From: Winogradskyella epiphytica
GTDB lineage: Bacteria > Bacteroidota > Bacteroidia > Flavobacteriales > Flavobacteriaceae
NCBI RefSeq assembly: GCF_003217215.1
Contig: NZ_QJTD01000008.1
Location: 1 to 59,598 of the forward strand
DNA length: 59,598 nt
Direction of reading: 5' to 3'
Position numbers and translations under genes: made by a program. The notes below the pieces were generated by a model. The model was not told the DNA's origin. It worked only from the letters and a program-made list of their open reading frames with translations, and did no database searches. This document shows positions 9,086-18,375 of this stretch, one piece after another. Every line of letters begins with the position of its first letter. Position 1 is the first letter of the stretch.

Positions 9086-10090
9086 TTACTCCTGCTCAAA
9101 TTCTAAAATATCTTTAGAATTAAATCCTACATAAATAGTATCTGCAATGTTTTGGTCCTGTGTCATTACGGTTAATTGTTCACCAGACTCCAATTTTAAT
9201 ACTAATTGGGTAGAATCACCTAATTGAATTTTTTTAATCACCCGAGCTGCTGTTATATATTCACAGTCGGCTTCAGCTGAAGATGGGCTTACAATAATTT
9301 TTTCATTACGAATGGCATGACAACAGTCTTGCTTTAACGGACAACGAAAAGCATTCTGTAAGTTCTTGTTGATATGCACTGTACTTCCAAATAAAGAAGC
9401 TACATATAGGGTATTTGGTTTCACATAGAGGTTTGCAGCTACATCTTTCTGGATAACTTTACCTTTCTGCAAAATCAAGATTTCATCGGCCACTGAAAGT
9501 GCATCTTGTGTATCGTGAGTCACAAATAACACTGTCACTTCAGTTTTCTTTATAATATCGAACACCTCGTTTCTTAATTGCGTACGCAACATCGTATCAA
9601 GGTTACTAAAGGGCTCATCTAAGATTAACAAAGAAGGTTCTGGCGCTAATGCTCTTGCCAAAGCTACACGTTGTTGCTGTCCTCCCGATAATTGATGTGG
9701 ATATCGACTTCCCATATTACCCAACCCCACCAAATCAAGCATTTCTTGTGCTCTTGTTTTCTTATTCTTTAGTTTTGAAATACCATATAAGACATTTTCC
9801 AAAATGGTTAAGTGAGGAAATAAAGCATATTCTTGAAAAACCAATCCTATTTTTCTTTTTTCAGGCTGAACGAATTTGTCCAATGAGGCAATTATTTTAC
9901 CTCCCATTGTAATACTCCCATGATCAGGTCGTTCTAATCCAGCTATAAGACGAACCAAAGTCGTTTTTCCACTTCCACTCTCCCCTACAATAGCACAAAC
10001 TTGTCCAGCCTTCAAGTTGAAGCTTACATCTTCAAGAGCAAAATTCTTGCCTTTGTCAAAACTTTTGGAAAGTGAGTCTATTGTTAACAT
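9086..10090 (-). CDS. Ferric iron ABC transporter, ATP-binding protein (FbpC type)
   Basis: A 334-residue ABC ATPase with Walker A GESGSGKT, Q-loop VFQEYALFPH, signature LSGGQQQR, Walker B LLILDEPF and switch His in FVTHD. The C-terminal ~100 residues form a TOBE-like regulatory domain (RVIKKIQLGDSTQLVLKL), as in FbpC/PotA/CysA. Just before that domain is a cysteine cluster (CPLKQDCCH) that could be a metal-responsive site; its role is an inference. It lies directly downstream of the permease gene (2-bp gap) and the binding protein, making a three-gene iron importer. The start ATG is at 10088-10090. Confidence 0.9.
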   Translation of the reverse strand: MLTIDSLSKSFDKGKNFALEDVSFNLKAGQVCAIVGESGSGKTTLVRLIAGLERPDHGSITMGGKIIASLDKFVQPEKRKIGLVFQEYALFPHLTILENVLYGISKLKNKKTRAQEMLDLVGLGNMGSRYPHQLSGGQQQRVALARALAPEPSLLILDEPFSNLDTMLRTQLRNEVFDIIKKTEVTVLFVTHDTQDALSVADEILILQKGKVIQKDVAANLYVKPNTLYVASLFGSTVHINKNLQNAFRCPLKQDCCHAIRNEKIIVSPSSAEADCEYITAARVIKKIQLGDSTQLVLKLESGEQLTVMTQDQNIADTIYVGFNSKDILEFEQE

Positions 10091-10092
10091 GG

Positions 10093-11757
10093 TTACTTTT
10101 TAATCAATAATTTATTTAAAAATATCACAGGAATCATAGCTGTAAAGATAATGAAAAGAGACGGGATAGAAGCTTCCATAACCATTTCATCACTAGCGTA
10201 CTCAAATGCTTTTACCGCTAAAGTGTCAATATGATAAGGTTTTAAAATCAAAGTTAGAGGAAGTTCTTTCATCACATCAATAAAAACTAATATGACCGCA
10301 CTGAATACACCGGTTTTAATTAGCGGAAATTCAATCTTTAAAAATGTTTTCAAGTTACCAACACCCAAGACTTTAGACGAATCTGGAATGGAGTTATCAA
10401 CTTTTAGGGCTGTAGAATCAATTGGATTGTAAGCCACAGCTAAAAATCGAACGGCATAAGCATACAATAAAGCAATCAAAGTTCCATTGATAATTAAACC
10501 TGAGTCAACACCAACTTTAGCAAGCATATTAATAAGCCATTTATCTAGGGCAAGCGTTGGAATCATAATTCCAATAGCAATTACCGCTCCTGGAATGGCA
10601 TAGCCTAAAACTCCAATTCTCGAAATATTTTTAATGGTTGTAAGTGTACTCCACTTTGAAAAGTAAATTAGTAAAAGAGCAAAGAACACTGTAATGATTG
10701 CTGAGACGATCGCAATGGCAAAACTTTGAAGAGAAATCATGATAAATTCCATATCAAATACGGTAGATGCCGTAATCACTGCCCAATAAATGAGCTGTAT
10801 AACAGGTAAAATAAAACCTAAAATAATTGGTAGAGAAACTGCAGAAAATATCACCCATTGCATAACACCTTTTGGTTCTTTTCTCTGAATTTGAGTACTA
10901 TTTGTTTTTGAAGAAGTAAATTTTATTTTTCTTACTTGCCACTTTTCAAATAGAATTAGGGTAAATATAATAAGAATTAATAATGCTGATAAATACACCG
11001 CGGTTTGAGGTTCTTCGAGTGAAAACCAAGATCGAAAAATACCAGTCGTAAAGGTGTTTACCCCGTAGTATTTTGCCGCACCGTAATCGTTAAGTACCTC
11101 CATTAAAACCAACACCAATCCAGCGACTATCGCAGGACGTGCGAGTGGGAGCATGAGTTTAAAAAATGTTTTTCGTTCACCTACACCTAGCATTTTTGAA
11201 GCTTCAAGAAGATTATTTGCTTGATTAAGGAAAAAAGCACGCGCACTAACATATACGTAAGGAAACAAAGAAATACTCAGAATAAAAGCGAGACCAGCTC
11301 TATTCATAATATCAATCCGAATAAACTCTAAGCCCAGTTGTCGAAACAGAAGATCCATACTTCCGCCATAATCAAAAATACCAGCATAGGCATAACCAAC
11401 GATGTAAGAAGGAATAGCCAAAGGAAGTATCAACAGCCATTCCATTTGTTTTCGGAATAGAAAATCATATCGCGACACAAACCAGGCCGACGACACTCCA
11501 AAAATTAATACAAGAAAACTACAAACGATGACAAGGTAAAACGAGTTCCATATATAATCTGGCAATAGGTATTTTACAATATGACCCCAAGTTTCACCAG
11601 GACCTGAAAACAACTCTACACCAATAAATATAATGGGTAAGGCCAAGAAAAAAACAATGGTCAGTGTTAAAACTGACCACTTATTTATGTCTCTTTTCAG
11701 CCTTTTAATCCTCGTTTTTAAAGAGAATGCTTCGCTTTTATTTCCAGCCTGCTTCAT
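10093..11757 (-). CDS. Ferric iron ABC transporter, fused double permease (FbpB type)
   Basis: A 554-residue integral membrane permease with about twelve transmembrane helices in two homologous halves, each with an EAA-type loop (for example LLEASKMLGVGERKTFFKLMLPLARPAI and SSKVLGVGNLKTFLKIEFPLI). The fused-permease design is typical of FbpB/HitB/SfuB iron(III) importers. The start is taken as the ATG at 11755-11757; a TTG immediately before it would add one residue. The first 20 bases overlap the 3' end of the binding-protein gene, which implies translational coupling. Confidence 0.9.
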   Translation of the reverse strand: MKQAGNKSEAFSLKTRIKRLKRDINKWSVLTLTIVFFLALPIIFIGVELFSGPGETWGHIVKYLLPDYIWNSFYLVIVCSFLVLIFGVSSAWFVSRYDFLFRKQMEWLLILPLAIPSYIVGYAYAGIFDYGGSMDLLFRQLGLEFIRIDIMNRAGLAFILSISLFPYVYVSARAFFLNQANNLLEASKMLGVGERKTFFKLMLPLARPAIVAGLVLVLMEVLNDYGAAKYYGVNTFTTGIFRSWFSLEEPQTAVYLSALLILIIFTLILFEKWQVRKIKFTSSKTNSTQIQRKEPKGVMQWVIFSAVSLPIILGFILPVIQLIYWAVITASTVFDMEFIMISLQSFAIAIVSAIITVFFALLLIYFSKWSTLTTIKNISRIGVLGYAIPGAVIAIGIMIPTLALDKWLINMLAKVGVDSGLIINGTLIALLYAYAVRFLAVAYNPIDSTALKVDNSIPDSSKVLGVGNLKTFLKIEFPLIKTGVFSAVILVFIDVMKELPLTLILKPYHIDTLAVKAFEYASDEMVMEASIPSLFIIFTAMIPVIFLNKLLIKK

Positions 11758-12796
11758 CAAAAATTAAAACTGCTTTTTTATTGTGCTTTCCTAATTTGTT
11801 CAAGCCTAACTTATCTTCTTTAAATTCACCCCATTCTTTAATATCTTTCACAGGTTCAACACTTTCTAAAACAGGATATTCGTAGTTAGCTTCAGTAAAT
11901 ACTTGTTGTGCTTCTGCACTAATTAAATACTCTATAAACAAAATCGCATTTTCTTTATTTGGTGCATATTTAGCTACTCCAGCTCCGCTTACATTTATAT
12001 GCGTTCCTCTATCGTTTTGATTTGGAAAAAACAGACCAATTTGTTGTGCCGTTTTCACTTCTTCAGCATCCGGAGAATTCAACATTTTACCAATGTAGTA
12101 CGAGTTAACAATTGCGATATCACCTTCACCAGCAACAACCGCTTTTACCTGATCTCTATCTGATCCTTTTGGAGAACGTGCCATATTAGCTACCACCCCT
12201 TCTGCCCAAGATTTTGCAGCCGCTTCACCATTATTAGCAATAATCGAAGCCATTAAGGACTGATTATAAATGTTAGAGGAAGATCTTACCAATATTTTGC
12301 CCTTCCATTTTTTATTTACTAAGTCTTCATAAGTGCTTAAGTCTTCTGGCTTAACACGATCCTTTGCATAAGCAATGATACGAGCTCTTTTGGTTAAACC
12401 AAACCATTGATTATCGACATCCTGTAGATGTGATGGTATTTCTTTTTCTAAAATATCTGATTCAATACTTTGTAATAAGCCTTCATCCTTAGCTCGACTT
12501 AATCGGCCAGCATCAACAGTTATTAATACATCAGCAGGCGACTGCTTACCTTCCATTTTCATTTTCTGAATCAACTCATCTGCACTTGCATTTATCACCT
12601 TAACTTTTATACCTGTTTTCTCTTCAAACATTTTGAAGATATTTTGATCTGGTTCATAATGGCGATGCGTATAAACATTTACCACTTGACTGGTAGTGGT
12701 TTCTGCTGTTGATGATTGATCATCTTTCTTTTTGTTCTGATCCCCGCAAGCTACTACGATGGAAAATGTTGCTAATGCAATTAGTATTTTCTTCAT
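11738..12796 (-). CDS. Ferric iron ABC transporter, substrate-binding lipoprotein (FbpA/FutA type)
   Basis: A 352-residue solute-binding protein. The start at 12796 begins MKKILIALATFSIVVACGDQ, a lipoprotein signal with lipobox Cys; an upstream in-frame start would put 21 residues ahead and spoil the signal. The mature protein starts VVNVYTHRHYEPDQNIFKMFEEKTG, the classic opening of the FbpA/FutA Fe(III)-binding family, and contains NSYYIGKM, matching the region where the conserved Tyr pair binds iron. In Bacteroidota it would sit on the outer face of the inner membrane. First gene of the iron-import operon. Confidence 0.9.
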   Translation of the reverse strand: MKKILIALATFSIVVACGDQNKKKDDQSSTAETTTSQVVNVYTHRHYEPDQNIFKMFEEKTGIKVKVINASADELIQKMKMEGKQSPADVLITVDAGRLSRAKDEGLLQSIESDILEKEIPSHLQDVDNQWFGLTKRARIIAYAKDRVKPEDLSTYEDLVNKKWKGKILVRSSSNIYNQSLMASIIANNGEAAAKSWAEGVVANMARSPKGSDRDQVKAVVAGEGDIAIVNSYYIGKMLNSPDAEEVKTAQQIGLFFPNQNDRGTHINVSGAGVAKYAPNKENAILFIEYLISAEAQQVFTEANYEYPVLESVEPVKDIKEWGEFKEDKLGLNKLGKHNKKAVLIFDEAGWK

Positions 12797-12815
12797 GTTT
12801 TCTAATTTGGAAGTG

Positions 12816-12823
12816 CAAATATA
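12816..12823 (-). promoter_or_regulatory. Possible -7 promoter element for the iron ABC operon
   Basis: On the minus strand these bases read TATATTTG (TAnnTTTG consensus), 20 bp ahead of the binding-protein ATG. No matching -33 TTG is seen at the normal distance. Confidence 0.4.
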
Positions 12824-13002
12824 ATAATTTAGAATGGATATAAATAAATGAGATGTCAAGGATTATCCTTAATTAACTTTCGCTTAAGCAATATTAACCA
12901 ATCTACAAGAGATAAACCGATGAGATTGGTATTTACAATAGTCTATTATATAAAAATTTCTGCTGTTATAAAGGAATTGTTTTCAAACTTGAGTTAATGT
13001 TA

Positions 13003-13031
13003 TTGTCCCTAAAATAAGTCCGTTATCTTTG
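13003..13031 (+). promoter_or_regulatory. Promoter of the AraC-type regulator
   Basis: TTG at 13003-13005 and TATCTTTG at 13024-13031 match the Bacteroidota -33/-7 pair with an 18-bp gap. Transcription would start about 7 nt later (~13038), only about 10 nt before the ATG at 13048, so the message would have almost no leader. Confidence 0.55.
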
Positions 13032-13047
13032 TACTAAAATAGTGTAC

Positions 13048-13896
13048 ATGCCCATAGAAAACATTCCCGAAATTTACATCGATAAGTCTAAGAATCTACA
13101 AGACATTTTCGTCTACGATTTTAAGATGACGAGTGATGTTGTAAAGAGTAAGGTTAACTTGAGTATGAATATGTTTAGCTTTCTCCAAGTAGGAAAAAAG
13201 CAGGTACATTTTGCCAATAACTCTATTGCAGTTAACAAAAAGCAATCTTTACTACTAAAAAAAGGGAATTGGTTGTGGACAGAATTGCTAGATATTGAAG
13301 CTATTTACTATTGTAAACTTTTCTTTTTTTCTGAAAGAAAGTTAAAAGATTTTTTAAAGAAATATACTAACGATATCCATCCTTATCAAGAGGAAACCCC
13401 ATATTTTGTCATTGAAAATGACGAATACATTGCGGCTTTTATAAACTCATTATCTTCAACCACTTTTACCAATCACAGTTTTAGTGATGCATTATTAGTT
13501 TTAAAATTTGAAGAAATAATGCTGTATTTATTAAATAAGTATGGCTCGAGATTCGAATATTACTTACACTCATTAATATCTAAAGAAGTTTCACCCTTCA
13601 AAAGTGTCGTAGAAAGCAATGTGCATTCTAATTTGAAATTAGAGGAGATTGCATTTTTATGTCATATGAGTTTATCGACTTTCAAACGTCATTTTACGAC
13701 AGAATATAATCAACCACCAGGAAAGTGGTTAAAGGATAAACGCTTGCAAAAAGCCAAAGAATTACTACAAAACAAAGATCTGAAACCTTCCGATATTTAT
13801 TTTGAAATTGGTTATAATAATTTATCCAACTTTAGTGTAGCCTTTAAAAATAAGTTTGGATTCAGCCCGACAGACATCCCTAAACCAGAACTCTAA
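13048..13896 (+). CDS. AraC-family transcriptional regulator
   Basis: A 282-residue regulator (a GTG at 13042 would add two residues). The N-terminal ~170 residues form a sensor domain without a recognised ligand motif; the C-terminal ~100 residues are an AraC double helix-turn-helix: KLEEIAFLCHMSLSTFKRHF, and in the second HTH IYFEIGYNNLSNFSVAFKNKFG. The shape of the sensor part fits the ExsA/VirF-like subgroup found next to catabolic genes in Bacteroidota. It is divergent from the iron importer and upstream of a sensor kinase and an aldehyde dehydrogenase; which it controls is not clear. Confidence 0.85.
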   Translation: MPIENIPEIYIDKSKNLQDIFVYDFKMTSDVVKSKVNLSMNMFSFLQVGKKQVHFANNSIAVNKKQSLLLKKGNWLWTELLDIEAIYYCKLFFFSERKLKDFLKKYTNDIHPYQEETPYFVIENDEYIAAFINSLSSTTFTNHSFSDALLVLKFEEIMLYLLNKYGSRFEYYLHSLISKEVSPFKSVVESNVHSNLKLEEIAFLCHMSLSTFKRHFTTEYNQPPGKWLKDKRLQKAKELLQNKDLKPSDIYFEIGYNNLSNFSVAFKNKFGFSPTDIPKPEL

Positions 13897-13988
13897 ACCC
13901 CCAAGTTTTTCAGATATTTCATACATTTACAGATGCTTAACTTTAAATTTTAAAGGTAGTTTTATAAAAACTAAATCAATATTTATAG

Positions 13989-13996
13989 TAACTTTG
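13989..13996 (+). promoter_or_regulatory. -7 promoter element for the sensor kinase
   Basis: TAACTTTG fits TAnnTTTG and lies 48 bp before the ATG at 14045. No clear -33 TTG at standard spacing. Confidence 0.4.
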
Positions 13997-14044
13997 AAAT
14001 AAACAAGCCCTATTTCTTTTGACAGATATTCATCCCCACACCCT

Positions 14045-15643
14045 ATGAAAATCAGTAAGTCCCTGATTGTGATCATTATCACTCTAATTTTAGGTGGAAT
14101 TTTACTTCATCAATTTATTTCTTCATATCAAGAATTAGAACGAAAAAAAATTCAAGATAGATTAGAAAAAACGCATTCCGATGCTATGATAAGAGCAAAT
14201 GCCGGAATTGACGTCTACGCTACCCTAGTGTCTTCTTTAAAAAGCCATCTAAAAAACACACCAACTTTTCCTACAGAGATTGAACTTCAAAATTATCTAA
14301 AGGACCTCTTAGACGAAATTAAATTTAATGATTCCATCGTCGTTAGCTATATAGACAAGAACCATGTTTTTAAATATGTTGTTACACCACATGCTATTGA
14401 TCCACCAGGACTGAAGGGAGTTTCGCTAAAAAATCTTTTGAGTAATGAAAGAATCGAAGCATTAGATGAATTAATGACAACCGACGATATTCTTATATTT
14501 ACACCTATCAACCTTAGGGAAGGATGGGTGGGTTTACCTTTCAACTTTACCGTTCATGACAATCAGAACGAAGTTTTAGGCTATATGGCCCCTGTTATAA
14601 ATGCTAAATATTTATTGAACTATTTTTACGAAGGTGATGAGAAAAAGGAGTTTATACATAAGTTCATTGTCAAAGATTCGGTAGACGTAACTAGGGAAGT
14701 CATTTATAATGAAACCACTGTTTATAATAAAAATACAGATCCTGAATATTATAAGAATTTTGAAGTTTCAGATGATGAGTTTATTTACTCCAATATACAT
14801 GTCTTTGGTTTAAACCTAAAGATTGGAAGTGCCTACAAAGAAAAACCTAAGATTTCTAATACCATAGCCTACTTAACCTATTTATGGTATTTTATTATGT
14901 CCATAGCTATTATTGTTATCTTTTATTTATTCCTAAAAAACACTCGATTAAATAAAAACTTAAAACTAGCTAATACCGAAATTAATGTAAAAAATACGGA
15001 ATTAGAAAGAAGTCTTTTCAAGATTGAAACTCTTATCAAAGAGATTCACCATAGAGTTAAAAACAATATGCAGATGATTTCTGGAATTTTAAGTTTGCAA
15101 CAGGACGAAAGCAATAACGCTTCTGTAAAAGCTGCATTAGAACAAAGTAAATCTCGTATTCATTCTATGGCATTGGTGCATGAAAAGCTATACGGAAGCG
15201 CATCACTTAAAGTAATTAAAACTAAAGAATACACAGAACAGCTACTAGATTTTGTGGAACAAATTATAGGTATAAAAGATTTAAATCTAACAACCTCAAT
15301 ACATATAGATGATGATTTAATTTTTGATGGTGACACTACCTCAAATCTTGGACTAATTCTTAATGAATTAGTCACCAACTCCTATAAGCACGCTTTTAAT
15401 TTAAACAAAGAAAATCGTTTAGAGATAACTATACGCAAAGAAAATGATTACTACTTATTAATCTACTCCGATAATGGCCCTGGCCTTCCAAACAATTATA
15501 ATTTTGAAGAATCTGATTCCTTAGGCATGCAACTTATTTTAATAATGGCAGATCAACTTAATGGAGAACTGAATTATTCAAATAAAGAAAAGAGCACCTT
15601 TAAAATACATTTTAAACCCCTTGAGATAAGCTTTTCTGAATAA
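14045..15643 (+). CDS. Membrane sensor histidine kinase, HisKA_2/HWE type
   Basis: A 532-residue kinase. A transmembrane helix (residues 7-26), an extracytoplasmic sensor domain (~30-270, CHASE- or dCache-like in size) and a second helix (LTYLWYFIMSIAIIVIFYLF) precede a short coiled linker. The dimerisation/phosphoacceptor segment is LIKEIHHRVKNNMQMISGILSLQ, the HisKA_2 pattern with the phospho-His in EIHHR, followed by a compact ATPase domain with LGLILNELVTNSYKHAF (N-box) and YSDNGPGLPNN (G1). No response regulator gene is adjacent, so it probably signals to a distant partner. Kinases of this subclass often act in general stress or light signalling. Confidence 0.88.
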   Translation: MKISKSLIVIIITLILGGILLHQFISSYQELERKKIQDRLEKTHSDAMIRANAGIDVYATLVSSLKSHLKNTPTFPTEIELQNYLKDLLDEIKFNDSIVVSYIDKNHVFKYVVTPHAIDPPGLKGVSLKNLLSNERIEALDELMTTDDILIFTPINLREGWVGLPFNFTVHDNQNEVLGYMAPVINAKYLLNYFYEGDEKKEFIHKFIVKDSVDVTREVIYNETTVYNKNTDPEYYKNFEVSDDEFIYSNIHVFGLNLKIGSAYKEKPKISNTIAYLTYLWYFIMSIAIIVIFYLFLKNTRLNKNLKLANTEINVKNTELERSLFKIETLIKEIHHRVKNNMQMISGILSLQQDESNNASVKAALEQSKSRIHSMALVHEKLYGSASLKVIKTKEYTEQLLDFVEQIIGIKDLNLTTSIHIDDDLIFDGDTTSNLGLILNELVTNSYKHAFNLNKENRLEITIRKENDYYLLIYSDNGPGLPNNYNFEESDSLGMQLILIMADQLNGELNYSNKEKSTFKIHFKPLEISFSE

Positions 15644-15969
15644 TCGAATAATGAACTATACACTATAATTAAAAGTGAAATCATTTAAATTACTTTGTGT
15701 ACTGTAATTAAATAAAATGCGCCATAGTTAAAGGCAGCACATTGGCAATAGAACTCCATGCATTTTAAAGAGAATTTAGTATTAACCATGAACGTGGACT
15801 AAAATCACCTATTTCGCTTGCCACAAATACTTAATCAAGACCATTATTAGCTCAATATACTTATAAAAACAAAACACAGCCCTTTTTTTTATAGCTGTAT
15901 ATCAGGTGTTTACATGATTTTAAAACGCTAAATTTTTGAAAACCACCAATATTGACCTTTTTTCATAAG
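15644..15969. other. Intergenic stretch without recognised genes
   Basis: AT-rich sequence between the kinase and the aldehyde dehydrogenase. No ORF with coding character and no terminator with a clear stem was found; the regulatory palindromes near its 3' end are listed separately. Confidence 0.5.
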
Positions 15970-16033
15970 TTATTGAACCGTATCAATAAATAGAAAGGAG
16001 AGAAGCCGACCTACATTTGCAGTGTAATTACAC
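15970..16033 (+). promoter_or_regulatory. Promoter/operator region of the aldehyde dehydrogenase gene
   Basis: Three elements lie together. An inverted repeat TTATTGA (15970-15976) / TCAATAA (15983-15989) has a 6-bp spacer. A -7 box TACATTTG is at 16012-16019. A perfect 12-bp palindrome GTGTAATTACAC at 16022-16033 would cover the predicted start of transcription. Downstream, GCTTG/CAAGC arms could form a small hairpin in the 5' leader. The palindrome positions are typical of repressor operators; the binding protein is unknown. Confidence 0.45.
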
Positions 16034-16087
16034 AGCGCTTGTTTTTAGCAAGCATAAATCAAGAATTAAAATTAAAACTATATAATT

Positions 16088-17590
16088 ATGGCAAATGTAA
16101 CAAAGCCCGTATTCAAAGAAAGATACGGGAACTTTATTGGTGGTAAGTTCGTAGCACCTGTAAAAGGTCAGTACTTCGATAACGTATCTCCAGTAGACGG
16201 TAAAGTATTCACGCAAGCAGCACGTTCAACTCAAGAAGATATCGATCTTGCACTAGATGCAGCTCACGAAGCGTTCCCATCTTGGAGCACCTCTTCCGCT
16301 ACAGAACGTAGTAATGCGTTATTGAAAATTGCTCAGGTAATGGAAGATAACTTCGAATACTTAGCAACTTTAGAGACTATCGATAATGGGAAACCTATTC
16401 GTGAGTCACGTGCAGCAGATATCCCTTACTGTATTGATCACTTCCGTTATTTCGCAGGTGTTATCCGTGCAGACGAAGGATCAATTTCTGAACACGACAA
16501 AGACACTGTAAGTATTGTATTGCACGAACCTATTGGTGTGGTTGGAGAAATCATCCCTTGGAACTTCCCTATGTTAATGTTAGCTTGGAAAATAGCTCCA
16601 GCTTTAGCAGCAGGTTGTACAGCGGTTGTAAAACCAGCAGAACAGACACCAACAAGTGTTATGGCATTAATGGAGCTAATTGGTGACATTTTACCAGCAG
16701 GTGTATTAAACATCGTAACTGGTTTTGGTGCAGAAGCTGGAGCAGCATTAGCTACCTCTAAGCGTATTGCTAAACTTTCTTTCACTGGTTCTACTGAAAC
16801 AGGACGTAAAGTTTTACATAACGCAGCAGAAAACATTATTCCTGTAACAATGGAATTAGGTGGTAAGTCTCCTAATATTTTCTTCCCATCGGTAGCCGAT
16901 CAAGACGATGAATTTTATAGCAAAGCTATTGAAGGTGCGTTAATGTTCGCTTTAAACCAAGGTGAGATTTGTACCGCTCCAACGCGTATATTAGTGCACG
17001 AAGATATTGCTGATGATTTTATTGCAAGAATGCAAGAACGCATGAAAGGCATTAAAACAGGAAATCCATTAGATCCTGAAACAATGATTGGATCACAGGT
17101 TTCTAAAGCACAATATGACAAGATATTAAGTTATATTAATATTGGTAAAGAAGAAGGTGCTGAGGTATTAGCTGGTGGTGACGCTGGTAACTACGAAGGG
17201 GAACTTTCTGAAGGATATTACATCCAACCAACCGTATTAAAAGGGGATAACAACATGCGTGTATTCCAAGAAGAAATTTTTGGCCCAGTTGTAGCTTTAA
17301 CAACATTCCGTTCTACTGAAGAAGCTATCGCCATCGCAAACGATACGCCTTACGGATTAGGTGCAGGTGTTTGGTCTCGTGACGCTCACGAATTATACCA
17401 AGTTCCTCGTGCTATTCAAGCAGGTAGAGTTTGGGTAAACCAATACCATACTTATCCTGCGCACGCTCCTTTTGGTGGTGTGAAAGAATCAGGATTCGGT
17501 CGTGAAAACCATAAAATGGCTTTAGATCATTACCGTGTTGTTAAAAACATGTTGATCTCTTACGACAAGAAACCTATGGGCTTCTTTTAG
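16088..17590 (+). CDS. NAD-dependent aldehyde dehydrogenase (ExaC/acetaldehyde dehydrogenase type)
   Basis: A 500-residue aldehyde dehydrogenase. Landmarks are the oxyanion Asn in PWNFPM, the cofactor loop [11 protein letters not shown], general base Glu in MELGGKSPN, and the nucleophilic Cys in [12 protein letters not shown]; the last replaces the more common GQxC. NQGEICT is characteristic of the ExaC/AldB-like acetaldehyde dehydrogenases. It oxidises an aldehyde to the acid with NAD(P)+ in the cytoplasm. Codon use is more biased than in neighbours (many GGT, CGT, GAA), suggesting high expression, and it has its own promoter region and a strong terminator. Confidence 0.92.
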   Translation: MANVTKPVFKERYGNFIGGKFVAPVKGQYFDNVSPVDGKVFTQAARSTQEDIDLALDAAHEAFPSWSTSSATERSNALLKIAQVMEDNFEYLATLETIDNGKPIRESRAADIPYCIDHFRYFAGVIRADEGSISEHDKDTVSIVLHEPIGVVGEIIPWNFPMLMLAWKIAPALAAGCTAVVKPAEQTPTSVMALMELIGDILPAGVLNIVTGFGAEAGAALATSKRIAKLSFTGSTETGRKVLHNAAENIIPVTMELGGKSPNIFFPSVADQDDEFYSKAIEGALMFALNQGEICTAPTRILVHEDIADDFIARMQERMKGIKTGNPLDPETMIGSQVSKAQYDKILSYINIGKEEGAEVLAGGDAGNYEGELSEGYYIQPTVLKGDNNMRVFQEEIFGPVVALTTFRSTEEAIAIANDTPYGLGAGVWSRDAHELYQVPRAIQAGRVWVNQYHTYPAHAPFGGVKESGFGRENHKMALDHYRVVKNMLISYDKKPMGFF

Positions 17591-17618
17591 TCAAAACTTG
17601 ATCAGATAAGTTTATAAT

Positions 17619-17648
17619 ACAAAACCCCAGCAGATGCTGGGGTTTTGT
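17619..17648. terminator. Bidirectional intrinsic terminator between convergent genes
   Basis: A perfect 14-bp stem 17619-17632 with 17635-17648 (ACAAAACCCCAGCA arm) and a 2-nt formal loop lies between the aldehyde dehydrogenase (+) and the urease-operon end (-). Poly-A/poly-T on both sides lets it serve both transcripts. Confidence 0.92.
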
Positions 17649-17668
17649 TGTTTCAATGAAGTTGGTTC

Positions 17669-18373
17669 TTACCAACCTAAGAAAATCATTCCTGCTCCAC
17701 AGATGTCAATGGTTGTGCCTGCAATGGCAGTCATATATTTTTCGAAGAAATCTGTTTTTATTAATTTAAACCCATAATGTCCCAAAACCACCATCATTAC
17801 CATCATTAACAAGGTGAAGAATAAAAAGACCCCAGTAATAAGATAAATGCCGTAAGTAGAATCCATAACGGCAGGATAAGTAAGTAGGGGAATCATAGGT
17901 TCGCAAGGTCCCAACAAAAAGATGATGAACATCACCCATGGCGTAACTTTGCGTCGTTCCGTTGGCATGACTGGTCCCTGACCGTGTTTGTGTTCGTATA
18001 CATATACATCGCCACTATCGTACACGTCAAAATGTTTGTGTTTTTTATTTCTATAAACTTGATATATTCCAATTAATAGAAAGACAATTCCAAATAGGAA
18101 TAATGCCCAGGCAGCCCAACCGCCTCTTACTTCTTCAAACCAGGTCAGTTTGTTTAATGAAAATCCTAGTGCCACACCTCCCAAAGCCAAGAAAACGGAA
18201 CTCATGACATGCCCTGTGCCGCAAATGACGGTCCAAAAAATAGTGCGTCTGAGGCTCCAGTTCTTCGCTTTTCCTATTGCTATAAAAGGGATGTAATGAT
18301 CTGGTCCTGTTAAGGTGTGAAGCACGCTAATGGATATAGCGGCCATTAATAATACATTTAATTCTGATTCCAT
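17669..18373 (-). CDS. UreH-like nickel transporter membrane protein
   Basis: A 234-residue protein with about six transmembrane helices. The first helix carries HTLTGPDHYIPF, a match to the H-x4-DH nickel/cobalt signature of NiCoT/UreH transporters, and later segments hold GTGHV and LLGPCEPMIPL. A His-rich cytoplasmic loop (KKHKHFDVYDSGDVYVYEHKHGQ) could handle metal. As the last gene of the urease operon, 2 bp after ureD, it most likely supplies Ni2+ for the urease active site. Confidence 0.8.
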   Translation of the reverse strand: MESELNVLLMAAISISVLHTLTGPDHYIPFIAIGKAKNWSLRRTIFWTVICGTGHVMSSVFLALGGVALGFSLNKLTWFEEVRGGWAAWALFLFGIVFLLIGIYQVYRNKKHKHFDVYDSGDVYVYEHKHGQGPVMPTERRKVTPWVMFIIFLLGPCEPMIPLLTYPAVMDSTYGIYLITGVFLFFTLLMMVMMVVLGHYGFKLIKTDFFEKYMTAIAGTTIDICGAGMIFLGW

Positions 18374-18375
18374 TC

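Noticed and set aside
10093..11757. Permease as two genes fused by error
   Set aside because: Single-chain double permeases are the normal form in FbpB-type iron importers.
16447..16836. Minus-strand ORF of 129 codons inside the aldehyde dehydrogenase gene
   Set aside because: It is antisense to a well-conserved enzyme gene with biased codon use, which opens the opposite frame.
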